64,000 nucleotides of DNA from Blastocatellia bacterium (lineage in GTDB: Bacteria; Acidobacteriota; Blastocatellia; Pyrinomonadales; Pyrinomonadaceae). Positions 28,152-36,399 of this stretch are shown here, in pieces (positions within the stretch are counted from its first letter, which is position 1; every line of letters begins with the position of its first letter). The notes beneath the pieces were generated by a model that saw only the letters and a program-made list of their open reading frames with translations, was not told the origin of the DNA and did not search any database. The stretch is from the NCBI GenBank assembly GCA_003487805.1, contig DNNE01000060.1, positions 15,502 through 79,501 on the forward strand, read 5' to 3'. A program made the translations under genes and the position numbers.

Positions 28152-28910
28152 TTACCGATATGAAGCAGCTTCCATCGCTGCGGCTAGCCGCTCCTTCCAT
28201 CGCGACGCATTCACCCCAATCACCAGGAGCCACAGCATCAGTGATAGTTCGCCAACAAACCCGGGCAACTTAACGTAAAGAGGCAGAAGGCGTGCGAATG
28301 CGGGTGAGAGCAGGTTTGCGAAGGTACTGAACAAGTGTCCCATCCCGGCAAAAGCGACCAGGATACCCAGAAATTGCGGTAGGAAATTCGATCTGAAAAT
28401 AAGATAGCCGATCAGCAGACAATAGAATCCGAACAGTATCATGCCGACGCTGAAAGCCAGGCCATTCAGTTCAAGAGACATCAGAACCAGCGCCTGTAAC
28501 TGTTCCTGCGTGAAGGCGCTCGTGTGATGCGAACTTCCCAGAGCAACGAACACCGCGAGATAAAAGACGCACCCCAAAACCCACAATGTGCATCCCACCA
28601 GGCTAAAGAAAGCTGCGAGCAAAGAGACACCCCTGTTGACTGGCGTTAACAACTCATACAACAGCGCCGTCACCCCGACATAACACGAGGTGCCGATGAG
28701 AAAGCCGGCGAAGCCCAGGCGAAATAGGGACTCGTGCCCCAGGATGTTGGTCGCCGTCGTAGCCGCGTCGTTGTCAACTACCAGCCGGCCAAGTACTGAG
28801 ATGGCGAACATCGCCGTCACGATGGTGAGCAAATAAAAAACGCCGGCCATCCTAGCCTTGAACTGCGGCGAAGACGTGGCTGCTCGTATAGCCGTTACAG
28901 TTGCGCTCAT
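28152..28910 (-). CDS. DUF4386 membrane protein (first copy)
   Basis: A 252-residue polytopic protein with about six transmembrane helices: RMAGVFYLLTIVTAMFAISV, LGFAGFLIGTSCYVGVTALL, LAAFFSLVGCTLWVLGCVFY, NGLAFSVGMILFGFYCLLIG and YLIFRSNFLPQFLGILVAFA. The RMAGxxYLLT start and the FLPxxLGxL motif are typical of DUF4386, whose function is unknown. It ends 20 bases before the CPBP-like pseudogene start, so the two were once co-transcribed. AAGGAGCGAC lies upstream of its start. Confidence 0.82.
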   Translation of the reverse strand: MSATVTAIRAATSSPQFKARMAGVFYLLTIVTAMFAISVLGRLVVDNDAATTATNILGHESLFRLGFAGFLIGTSCYVGVTALLYELLTPVNRGVSLLAAFFSLVGCTLWVLGCVFYLAVFVALGSSHHTSAFTQEQLQALVLMSLELNGLAFSVGMILFGFYCLLIGYLIFRSNFLPQFLGILVAFAGMGHLFSTFANLLSPAFARLLPLYVKLPGFVGELSLMLWLLVIGVNASRWKERLAAAMEAASYR

Positions 28911-29143
28911 GTCGCTCCTTATTGCCCGCGTTGAAATGTACTAACTTGTCTTCTGTCGTGTAGATGGAACGAATCGTCAAGCCCTCAACAGAGACGCAAG
29001 TGACGATGCTTGTCACGGCTCCATACCTATGGAGGAAGGAAGGCTAACTTGAAAGACGCTATCGCGTCGTCGACTTCTCGGTCTTGTGCGCTTATCTTAA
29101 CGCTTTACGGGAGCATTAGAGCTCGAAACGTGGCCAAACAATT

Positions 29144-29845
29144 TTAGGAGCTCGCTTCATGACGTCTGGGATCAATCCCAGCGACTGCCTGAATGCGAAA
29201 GCTTTTCGTCAAAAGCCACACTGCCAGAATCAGCTGACACAGTGCCATTGGCGCCAGCATCGGGAAAATTACCTTATGCCCGAAGAGCGGCATCGTTACT
29301 GCCGCGATCATCAGAACGGATGCAATCAAGCCGAAGGCGGCCAGTAAACGTGGAACCAATGCGAATCGGTACAGCAGGGCATAGAACGAGAAGATCGCGC
29401 CGCCGACGAAGATGCGACTGATGAAGTGCGGCCAGTCTCGGGCGGACTCCACGACGACTCGGATCGTTTGGAGCTGTTCGCGCTCAACTGCACTCGCTTT
29501 CGTGTATGCCTCGCTCAGAGAGACCATGGACATCACGCCGAGGTTCTCGACCACACCCACCGCAAGACTCACGATGGCCAGCGCGACAAACCAAAGCGCC
29601 ATGCTGCGGCCGCGCCTGCCAATGACCGGGTACGCCGTGACTGCGATGCCAACCCACAATGCCTCTGTCACCATACCGATGAGGACAGCCAGAGCAATCT
29701 GTCGCGAATGGGATGCGGCATTCACGAGGAATCCGGGCGCATCGGAGAGCGGCCCCTCCATGACAAAGTTCACCATGCCGCTGCCGATCATTTGAATGAT
29801 CATGAAAACCCCGATGATGCGGCCACGGCGGGTCGCAGCTTCCAT
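29144..29845 (-). CDS. DUF4386-like membrane protein (second copy)
   Basis: A ~233-residue polytopic protein starting MEAATRRGRIIGVFMIIQMI, with about six transmembrane helices (QIALAVLIGMVTEALWVGIA, SMALWFVALAIVSLAVGVVE, RIFVGGAIFSFYALLYRF, LLAAFGLIASVLMIAAVTMP). It is similar in layout to the copy at 28152-28910 and to the DUF4386 family. I start it at 29845, because GGAGGGAAC lies ten bases upstream, rather than at 29929, which would overlap the truncated hydrolase in another frame. Confidence 0.75.
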   Translation of the reverse strand: MEAATRRGRIIGVFMIIQMIGSGMVNFVMEGPLSDAPGFLVNAASHSRQIALAVLIGMVTEALWVGIAVTAYPVIGRRGRSMALWFVALAIVSLAVGVVENLGVMSMVSLSEAYTKASAVEREQLQTIRVVVESARDWPHFISRIFVGGAIFSFYALLYRFALVPRLLAAFGLIASVLMIAAVTMPLFGHKVIFPMLAPMALCQLILAVWLLTKSFRIQAVAGIDPRRHEASS

Positions 29846-29846
29846 A

Positions 29847-30614
29847 TTAGAGTTCCCTCCTGAAGATAACGGGCCAACGCCGATTGGTATTTTTTGTGGA
29901 ACCGTCTCCGTCCGTGAGCGAGGAGCCAAACGCCACGATGGATATTCCGCGATGCGAAGCCGCGACGTCTACGCCGGTGAGGAATGGCCAAGAGACTATC
30001 GTCTTGGCGACTGGGAAATTCACCGCTGCTGTGGAGTCTCCCGACTCGGGCGAAACATAGTTCGTCTGCAGTGCCAGAATATGTGAAGTCGTCGCCTTTG
30101 TCCTGTCAGGAAGAAAGAGGCTGATCGCCAGATCCGCCAAGGGAGGAACATCCAGACTAACCGGATCGCTCAGCACCATCGATCGCGCAGCGACTCTGGT
30201 GGATGCTTGTCCGCGAAATGTTAGCGAACGGTCGGACGTTGGATCGATGTCGGGCCCGGCGGCCCGGCGGGCAATTTGCGCGCTGCCGAAGACCAATGTC
30301 TGGTCACCAAATGTGTTCGAGATCTTGATCCTAACTTTTGTCCCACCGACGCTGGTGTGCACTATGAGGCGCAGGCTTTGGTTTCGGAAGATCTGGCGAT
30401 TTCCCGGCAGAGAAGGCTGTGGCGCTGTCGCCCATGTTCCGATCCAGCGAAGACCGTCCAGATTGACATTGGCGCTCGCTGCGCCCACGTGCGACTGGTT
30501 GGCATTGCCAAGCGAGCCACCTGCAAGCGACGCCAGAGCAGTGCCGCAAGCAACCCATCGTTTGAACATCCGGCAGATCAACACTGCCAGGCCAGGTCTA
30601 CGATTCATCCTCAT
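29847..30614 (-). pseudogene. SGNH/GDSL hydrolase, truncated just after its nucleophile motif
   Basis: From the ATG at 30614 (AAAGGAGAAGG upstream): a signal-like start, then LRWIGTWATAPQPSLPGNRQ, RLIVHTSVGGTKVRIKISNT, FGDQTLVFGSAQIARR, and finally GISIVAFGSSLTDGDGSTKN, TNRRWP. The pattern is that of secreted SGNH hydrolases with an N-terminal beta domain, where FGxSxTDG carries the catalytic Ser. Only ten or so codons follow before TAA at 29847, so about 200 C-terminal residues with the Asp/His pair are missing. The break near 29870 leads straight into the ribosome site of the second DUF4386 gene, which points to a deletion joining the two. Confidence 0.72.
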
Positions 30615-30943
30615 GGATCCCTTCTCCTTTGTGTTTTCTTGACCAGAGCCGAAGGGAGCACAATCGAATTTGCCTCCATCCGCGCATCCTTACTGATAAG
30701 CCGAGCTTAAAGATGCTGCTGTCCGACACATTTTACAGAGGGCCGAGCGTCGCTAATATTTCTCGATTCGTTGGAAGCATAAGAGCTGCAAGGGCAAGCC
30801 CGCAATGACATAGATCGGACAGTTTCAGACGTTTCGGCCGATACTCTGCTCTTGACTCGATTGCCCACCACGAAACCTTCACACTCGAATGATTGGTAAT
30901 CATGCTCTTAGGATCGATTGATTTTCCATTGAGATCGGAAAGT
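30615..30943. other. Intergenic region holding a GTC-triplet motif copy
   Basis: About 329 bases between the MBL-like gene stop and the truncated hydrolase start, both on the minus strand. It contains a degenerate copy of the GTC-triplet motif (30805-30835, minus orientation) about 190 bases upstream of the hydrolase start. No gene is supported here. Confidence 0.45.
30805..30835 (-). promoter_or_regulatory. GTC-triplet motif, copy near the SGNH relic
   Basis: On the minus strand it reads GTCTGAAACTGTC, then eight bases, then GTCAT, keeping all three GTC triplets of the motif described for 35033-35063. About 19 of 31 positions equal the copy at 36204. It lies upstream of the truncated hydrolase in matching orientation. 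Confidence 0.4.
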
Positions 30944-32392
30944 TCATTTCTGCAATTCCACGATTTTTGACCAGGGAGTAAGCGGCAGGTGTTCGGCGGC
31001 TGTGTGCTCGGGATGAAGTCCATCACGTTGGGTCGCGCGCCAAATCTCCGACGCATAGGCTGTGGGCTCGGCAACGGTTTGGATATAGTCCGAGGCCCAT
31101 AGGAAATGGTCCGCAGCAACGTATCCCATCAGTGCCACTTCGCTGCCAATACCATCAATCGGATGTAGACTGATTGCTCCGCTTGCCAACCTGAAGGTGG
31201 TGTCAATGCCAACAAATTTCAGGCGGGCAGTCTTGCGTCGCCGTTCCAGGAGATCGGGAACAAGAGTCCAGCGCCGGTCTACGACACTCTGAAGGAATTC
31301 TCGCGCTGCCTTGTGGGCGATGATCGTTGCGCCGCTGGCCACCCAATAGCGTACTCCCGCCACGTGCGGCCAAGCCAAATCGGTGATCACTACAGTCACA
31401 TTGTGTCGGCCGGGAAATAATCTTGCGATCGCCTCCGAGTCTTTCCGGGCGCGCTCTTCACCCTGAGTCGTGTCGAACACAAAAATTTCGTTTCCAACCT
31501 CAGTCACCATTTCGGCATAGCCGGGATTTGCAAGCAGATAGGTCTTCGGTCCAACCTGCTCCACTTTTGGATCAAGCGGTTGCAGAAAAGGCGGTAAAGC
31601 GTCGAGGGATTGCTCCGGAACTCCAGGCAGCGAAAACGATGGCGCTGCCTCGCGCGCTAGAATCTCCACATCGCCGACAGTCTGTGCAATCTCCGTCTTT
31701 CCATCAGCAAGTCTGAAGCTGGAACCGGCAATCATGACATTCCCGATTCGAATCCAAGTCGAGTAGAGGTATTCGATATGTCGCTGCCCCCATAAATAGT
31801 GCTTCTCTTGGAAATCGAGTTTGACCGGATAGCCGGTCTTTGCGTCAATGAACAACCTTATCTCACCATCCGAGGTCTTGCGTGCGAGCACGATGCGCGG
31901 GTAGTCGCGATAGAGTTCTTCTCCGACGAAGCTCGCGTCGCCCGCAGACGTCCAATCAGCAATCACAGTCCAGGGATTTAGGTATCGTGGCTGCATGTAG
32001 GTTCGCGGCAATACATTTAGCTTTTCCTTGCCCTGAATAAAAGCGCGCTTCGCATCGGTAAACGAAACCTGAGCCGGCGATGGTCCGCCGCCCGGGAAGG
32101 TGGCCTGAGTAATGATGCGTTCGACTCCGCCGCGTGGATCAAACCAGGCTTCCTTGATCTGCATAGCTGAGAAGAATGGTGGATAAGTCCGGTCGGACTG
32201 GTAGTTCTGTTCGGCGGCGGCGCCAGCGCGGTAATGAATCACCGACTCACCGATGCGAGTCGAACCCATTACGTCTCTGGCGCGAGCGAGTACGGAAGCC
32301 GCCTGTTCCTTAACGAGCGCGGATCTCGATTGCGCAGAGAGCTGGGGAGCAATCCCCAGCATTGCCATTAGAAAGAGACTCAACCACCTCAC
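30944..32392 (-). CDS. Secreted metallo-beta-lactamase-like protein, degenerate metal motif
   Basis: A 482-residue protein. I start it at GTG 32390-32392 (VRWLSLFLMAMLGIAPQLSA, a signal peptide) because AGAGGGAAA lies upstream; a longer frame to 32551 would overlap the DJ-1 gene. The first ~220 residues resemble periplasmic outer-membrane-lipoprotein-like beta domains (LFIDAKTGYPVKLDFQEKHY). The C-terminal ~250 have MBL-fold spacing (VGPKTYLLANPGYAEMVTEV, VTVVITDLAWPHVAGVRYWV, LHPIDGIGSEVALMGYVAAD), but HxHxDH is reduced to TDLAWPHVAG, so classical zinc hydrolysis is doubtful. A partial paralogue lies in the chimera at 27007-28131. Confidence 0.75.
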   Translation of the reverse strand: MRWLSLFLMAMLGIAPQLSAQSRSALVKEQAASVLARARDVMGSTRIGESVIHYRAGAAAEQNYQSDRTYPPFFSAMQIKEAWFDPRGGVERIITQATFPGGGPSPAQVSFTDAKRAFIQGKEKLNVLPRTYMQPRYLNPWTVIADWTSAGDASFVGEELYRDYPRIVLARKTSDGEIRLFIDAKTGYPVKLDFQEKHYLWGQRHIEYLYSTWIRIGNVMIAGSSFRLADGKTEIAQTVGDVEILAREAAPSFSLPGVPEQSLDALPPFLQPLDPKVEQVGPKTYLLANPGYAEMVTEVGNEIFVFDTTQGEERARKDSEAIARLFPGRHNVTVVITDLAWPHVAGVRYWVASGATIIAHKAAREFLQSVVDRRWTLVPDLLERRRKTARLKFVGIDTTFRLASGAISLHPIDGIGSEVALMGYVAADHFLWASDYIQTVAEPTAYASEIWRATQRDGLHPEHTAAEHLPLTPWSKIVELQK

Positions 32393-32436
32393 GCGATTTC
32401 CCTCTGTTAGCACATTGCTTTGACAAGAACGAAGCA

Positions 32437-33513
32437 CTACCTGGCACGCGCCAATCGGACGCGCACATTGAATGATCCGAGTTTTTCCTTCGATGCTTCG
32501 GCCAGCCCTGAACCTACCCAGGCGCGCCCCTGATCGTCGGTAAACCTCCATTCAATTTCTTCGCGATTCGAATCCGTTTTGCTCTTCGCGCTGACCACGA
32601 CCGCGGACCTCTTGTGCGGAGTATCAGCCACGATCTGTTTCTTGATCATTTCCATTATCTCTGAAAGCGAAGCAGGTTTGGTAATCAATGCTGTCACTTC
32701 CCAATGTTCGGTGTCGCCATCGATCGAGACGATGTCGCCATCTAGTCCCTGAAAATTTGGTAGATACCGATCTGCATAAGCAGCACGCGCGAACTTCGCT
32801 TCGGGATCCCATTTGTATTCGAGCCCGAGCGCGGTTTGTTGCGCTCGCCCTTTTCCCGAAATCTTCGAAACGAGATAGAAGGCACCATCGATTCCGGATG
32901 AAAGACCCGCGGTCGTGATTATTTTTCCATTATCAACATAGCGCTTGTCGTACACGACTTTGGTCTTCGGGAAGCCAGTAGCAAGGCGATCGATGCCGCC
33001 GCGTACGGTTGTCGCGGTTAATCCATCCAGCAGATCAGCCTTCGCCAAGATGAAAGCTCCAGTGCAGACAGACATTACATAGGTCGAAGTCTTTGCGTTG
33101 TCTTGCACCCACTTGATTAGTTTGGCGTTAGCGACCGCACCGCCAACGCCTCCGCCTGGCACCAGCAGTACGTCTGCCTGCGGGCTGTTTTCAAACGTGT
33201 AATCGGCGACAATCTTTTGGCCATAGACCGTGTTCACCGGATCGAGTTTCTCTGCAACCGTGAAGACCTTGTAACCTGCACCGCCAAAGACTTCCCACGG
33301 TCCGGCGAAGTCAATAATCTCGACGTGATCGAAGAGCAAGACACCTACAGTCGGCGGTTTCTTTTCGCGGTCCGGTTGATCTGCTATCAACTTATTGCCG
33401 GCCGCCCGTAACATCGGATGGCTGCGCGCCGTCACTGCTGATAGATTGAGCCAGGCGATGGTGATTGCGAACATCACAACAACTGAGATAGCAAGCTTAG
33501 CTTTGAGTGGCAT
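32437..33513 (-). CDS. Secreted or anchored DJ-1/PfpI-family protein with C-terminal extension
   Basis: A 358-residue protein with an N-terminal hydrophobic signal or anchor (LAISVVVMFAITIAWL). The DJ-1/PfpI domain spans about residues 50-230 (VGVLLFDHVEIIDFAGPWEV, VLLVPGGGVGG, YVMSVCTGAFILAKADLLDG) with the nucleophile-elbow Cys in VCTGA. A ~110-residue C-terminal part follows (EHWEVTALITKPASLSEIME, IEWRFTDDQGRAWVGSGLAE) that I do not recognise. DJ-1 relatives act as glyoxalases, proteases or chaperones; the role here is unknown. It lies 44 bases upstream of the MBL-like gene and 44 bases downstream of the aspartyl protease, all on the minus strand. Confidence 0.8.
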   Translation of the reverse strand: MPLKAKLAISVVVMFAITIAWLNLSAVTARSHPMLRAAGNKLIADQPDREKKPPTVGVLLFDHVEIIDFAGPWEVFGGAGYKVFTVAEKLDPVNTVYGQKIVADYTFENSPQADVLLVPGGGVGGAVANAKLIKWVQDNAKTSTYVMSVCTGAFILAKADLLDGLTATTVRGGIDRLATGFPKTKVVYDKRYVDNGKIITTAGLSSGIDGAFYLVSKISGKGRAQQTALGLEYKWDPEAKFARAAYADRYLPNFQGLDGDIVSIDGDTEHWEVTALITKPASLSEIMEMIKKQIVADTPHKRSAVVVSAKSKTDSNREEIEWRFTDDQGRAWVGSGLAEASKEKLGSFNVRVRLARAR

Positions 33514-33557
33514 GTCGTTCCTTATCTTAAGTGCGATGAATCAGCGGCAAGATTCGC

Positions 33558-34952
33558 TTACAAGAGTGATTGAAGTTTTAGCTTGCGCTTGAAAGACGTT
33601 TGGCCACGCCGGAGCTTCAACTCGACGACCCGCCCTGATTTCTTTAATTCCTCTTCAAATTCCCACAACGCATACTTCCCCGAGGAAGAGCCATCGATCG
33701 CCGTAATGATGTCTCCTACTTGCACGCCCGCCTCTGTTGCCGGTGAATTGGGCACCAGAGCACGAACTATGAATGTCTTGTGTTCCGGCCCTTCGGCTTT
33801 CAGCACCAGTCCACTCGCGTCAGAGGCAAACGGTTTATGAAAATCAGAATTCGGTTCGAGGATTAGGCGCTTTCCGGGGTAGTCAATGATAGTAGTGAAT
33901 CGCCTGAGAATATTTCCGCCAAGATTGAGGTCGAATTCCGCATGCGCCAGCGATCCCACAGTGTCCGTGGACAACGCGAACAAAGGCCGGTCGATTACTA
34001 ACGATCCAATGCGAAGCTGGTGACCGCGCCCCTCCCACTTAACCGATTCGCCGCCGCCCGCGCCAACATCGGGCGACTGTAGTGTCTTCATCGATTCAGT
34101 GAGTCGGTGCGCCGTGACGAAAGGTGTCGTTAGCGTCGTGCCCCCGGCCCCGGTATCAAGCGCGATCTTTACCGGCATCGGTGACTGATCGGCGATCAGG
34201 ATCTCGCCTTCAATTTGCGGGTCATAGTTCGACCAGAACGTAAACGGCATTACGGTTCCCACTCCTTTGTATTCGAAGTGCGCCGGATCGTGCAGAGTGA
34301 TCATCCGGCGCTGGTAATCGATTTGGACCACCAGCTGTCCGAGTACATCAAAACCAAGAATGCCGTCAAAGCGACGCGCAATCAGCGCTGAAAGATTGCC
34401 CAAAGAGATTGCCGCGCCTCTCTTTGTGGACAGAGTAAGATCCCCTGGCAGCAGAAAGTCGAGGCTCGATATCTGGCTTGTGGTGAAGCTGGTGCCGGAG
34501 CCGAGACCTTTACTTGTAGCACCGGTCTGGATTCCCAACTGATCCACGATCTCGGAAGCCACGATCGAATTGAAGGAACCTGTATCGAGGGCGAAAGTAA
34601 GCGGCCCTTTGTTGTTGACCTGAATTTGGAAAAAGATACCGTTAGCGAGCAATTCAAATGGAAACTGCACTGAGGTCTTGCCTTCAGGAAAACGCGCAGA
34701 TCCGGGTCCCGATACGGCGGCGGTTGCGCCTTTCTCAATCAGCGGCATTGCGCAGACCGGGCAGGTGCCAGGTTTGTCGAACTCTAATTTGTCACAGTCC
34801 AAACCACATGGAGTGCAGACATAGATCTTGTTCTCAGTGAATAGTGCGCCTTTCGCGATTGCCCGCAACTCCCTCGGTGCGAATATCCCGGCCGTGATCA
34901 GCGATCCAAGCATCACGAAAGAGCGCCGGCCGAGATTTGCAGACTTTTTCAT
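33558..34952 (-). CDS. Tat-type aspartyl protease with metal-binding-like CxxC motif and PDZ domain
   Basis: A 464-residue protein. I start it at ATG 34950-34952, giving MKKSANLGRRSFVMLGSLIT, a twin-arginine-like signal; the longer frame adds 40 unlikely residues. Residues about 40-70 (YVCTPCGLDCDKL, CPVCAMPL) resemble a heavy-metal-binding or rubredoxin-like CxxC module. Two retropepsin-like lobes follow, with catalytic motifs TFALDTGSFNSIVA and KIALDTGAGGTTLT. The C-terminus is a PDZ domain (VPNSPATEAGVQVGDIITAI). It is expected to be a periplasmic protease. It shares a divergent promoter region with the GlxA-type regulator, with one motif copy facing each gene. Confidence 0.82.
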   Translation of the reverse strand: MKKSANLGRRSFVMLGSLITAGIFAPRELRAIAKGALFTENKIYVCTPCGLDCDKLEFDKPGTCPVCAMPLIEKGATAAVSGPGSARFPEGKTSVQFPFELLANGIFFQIQVNNKGPLTFALDTGSFNSIVASEIVDQLGIQTGATSKGLGSGTSFTTSQISSLDFLLPGDLTLSTKRGAAISLGNLSALIARRFDGILGFDVLGQLVVQIDYQRRMITLHDPAHFEYKGVGTVMPFTFWSNYDPQIEGEILIADQSPMPVKIALDTGAGGTTLTTPFVTAHRLTESMKTLQSPDVGAGGGESVKWEGRGHQLRIGSLVIDRPLFALSTDTVGSLAHAEFDLNLGGNILRRFTTIIDYPGKRLILEPNSDFHKPFASDASGLVLKAEGPEHKTFIVRALVPNSPATEAGVQVGDIITAIDGSSSGKYALWEFEEELKKSGRVVELKLRRGQTSFKRKLKLQSLL

Positions 34953-34986
34953 CTGATAAGAATACAAGCGGCGAACAAAGATGGCT

Positions 34987-35017
34987 ATGACTAAGTCCCG
35001 ACATTTTGGGACATTTT
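34987..35017 (-). promoter_or_regulatory. GTC-triplet motif facing the aspartyl protease gene
   Basis: On the minus strand it reads TGTCCCAAAATGTCGGGAC, then TTAGTCAT. Three GTC triplets lie 10-11 bases apart, about one helical turn. About 23 of 31 positions equal the copy at 36204. The end of the motif is 34 bases before the protease start codon at 34952, mirroring the spacing of the other copy to glxA. Confidence 0.55.
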
Positions 35018-35032
35018 TCGACTGCCTGAAGG

Positions 35033-35063
35033 ACAATGACCGAAAGTGTCGGAAGTTAGTCAT
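35033..35063 (+). promoter_or_regulatory. GTC-triplet motif facing the GlxA-type regulator gene
   Basis: Reads ACAATGACCGAAAGTGTCGG, then AAGTTAGTCAT. The first triplet is GAC rather than GTC; the other two are kept. It equals the copy at 36204 in 25 of 31 positions and ends 38 bases before the start codon at 35102. It could be an operator of the adjacent AraC-type regulator or the -35/-10 of an alternative sigma factor. Confidence 0.55.
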
Positions 35064-35101
35064 GGCCGACATCTTCCTTTCTAGATATACTCAATCCGTC
35101 T

Positions 35102-36094
35102 ATGAATGAGAAGAACCCCCTTCGTATCGGATTTCTGGGCTTCGAGGGCCTGATGGCGCTCGATCTGGTTGGGCCAATCGACGCCTTCACTTCCGCTTTG
35201 GTCGAAGGCAATAACGGTGAAATGGTTAGCTGTTACCAGGTGGTCGTCATCGGCTTAACTGGTCGTCCGTTCACCTCAGAGTCCGGGGTTGTGTTCAAGC
35301 CCCACAAGACGATCAAGACCGCGCCGCCGTTGGATACTCTGATCATCCCCGGAGGAAAAGGACTGCGAGTTCCTGAGACGCAGAAAAAAGCAGCAGACTG
35401 GATTAGTAGTCGCGCCCCAACTACTCGGCGCGTTGCTACAGTGTGCACGGGCACGTTTGGTCTGGCCGCGACTGGATTACTTGATGGCCGCTGCGTTACC
35501 ACGCACTGGCGCCAGGCGCAGCAGTTGGCCCAACGCTTCCCTGCGCTGAAGGTTGATCCGAACGCGCTTTATCTTAAGGACGGAAAGTTCTACACCTGCG
35601 CCGGAATCACTGCAGGGATCGATCTGTCACTGGCGTTAATCGAGGAAGATTTCGGCCCGCGTGTGGCATTGTCAGTCGCGCGCGAACTTGTCGTTTATTT
35701 GAAACGGCCCGGAGGACAGGAGCAGTTCTCGGAACCCTTACAGTTTCAAACCCATTCAAGCGACCGATTCGCAGATCTCGCGGCCTGGATTCAGGGACAC
35801 TTGCGACAAGACCTTTCGGCAGAGGCACTGGCCGAACGAGCGTGTCTCAGTCCGCGCCATTTCACGCGTCGGTTCAAAGAAATGTTCAGCACAACACCTG
35901 CGGCTTTCGTCGAGGACCTCCGTTTGAGAGAGGCTCGAGAACGTTTGACTCTGCCGGATCAAACGATTGAGAGTGTCGCCGATTCTGTCGGCTTTAAGAG
36001 CGGCGACGCTTTTCGTCGGGCCTTTGAAAGACGGTATAGGTTGCAGCCGAGCAGCTACCGCAGGCACTTTTCTCTGCACAGCACGAAACTGTAG
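35102..36094 (+). CDS. GlxA-family AraC-type transcriptional regulator
   Basis: A 330-residue cytoplasmic regulator. The N-terminal ~190 residues form a DJ-1/PfpI-like domain (RIGFLGFEGLMALDLVGPID, TLIIPGGKGLRVP, VATVCTGTFGLAATGLLDGR). The C-terminal ~100 carry two helix-turn-helix units of the AraC type (LSAEALAERACLSPRHFTRR, FKEMFSTTPAAFVEDLRL, IESVADSVGFKSGDAFRRAF, RRYRLQPSSYRRHF). Such proteins sense a small molecule or redox state and bind direct-repeat DNA sites. It is divergent from the aspartyl protease and next to other DJ-1 proteins. Its last ~60 residues have a broken duplicate at 45450-45646. Confidence 0.9.
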   Translation: MNEKNPLRIGFLGFEGLMALDLVGPIDAFTSALVEGNNGEMVSCYQVVVIGLTGRPFTSESGVVFKPHKTIKTAPPLDTLIIPGGKGLRVPETQKKAADWISSRAPTTRRVATVCTGTFGLAATGLLDGRCVTTHWRQAQQLAQRFPALKVDPNALYLKDGKFYTCAGITAGIDLSLALIEEDFGPRVALSVARELVVYLKRPGGQEQFSEPLQFQTHSSDRFADLAAWIQGHLRQDLSAEALAERACLSPRHFTRRFKEMFSTTPAAFVEDLRLREARERLTLPDQTIESVADSVGFKSGDAFRRAFERRYRLQPSSYRRHFSLHSTKL

Positions 36095-36203
36095 TAGTTC
36101 GTGATCTTCAGTGACAGCAGCGGTTCAATCAATTTAATCGAGAACTAGTCTGACCTCATAGATGACTGTCTGTTGACTCGAATTCGGTCGCCAATCCAAT
36201 CCA

Positions 36204-36234
36204 ACAATGTCCGAATCTGTCGCCAATTAGTCAT
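36204..36234 (+). promoter_or_regulatory. GTC-triplet motif upstream of the serine hydrolase gene
   Basis: Reads TGTCCGAATCTGTCGCC, then AATTAGTCAT. It is the reference copy, with GTC triplets at 36209-36211, 36219-36221 and 36230-36232. It lies in the 305-base gap between the glxA-type gene and the serine hydrolase, 165 bases before the latter's start. The gap holds no other feature I can support. Confidence 0.5.
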
Positions 36235-36399
36235 TGAGACATGATAGGTGAGTCGCTATAGTCTGGTGGACGCGAGCACCCCACGGAGCCTGCGGAGTCG
36301 CTCCGCTAACTATTATGACCAAGCTCGTGGATCATAATGAGATGAAATCATTCAAAAAGCGCATGATGCGTCATCTATAGTCCGGGAAAGCATAGCCTA

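Noticed and set aside
30733..31119. 128-codon minus-strand frame overlapping the MBL-like gene end
   Set aside because: It is in another frame of a clear gene; its non-overlapping end includes a GTC-triplet motif copy, not protein sense.
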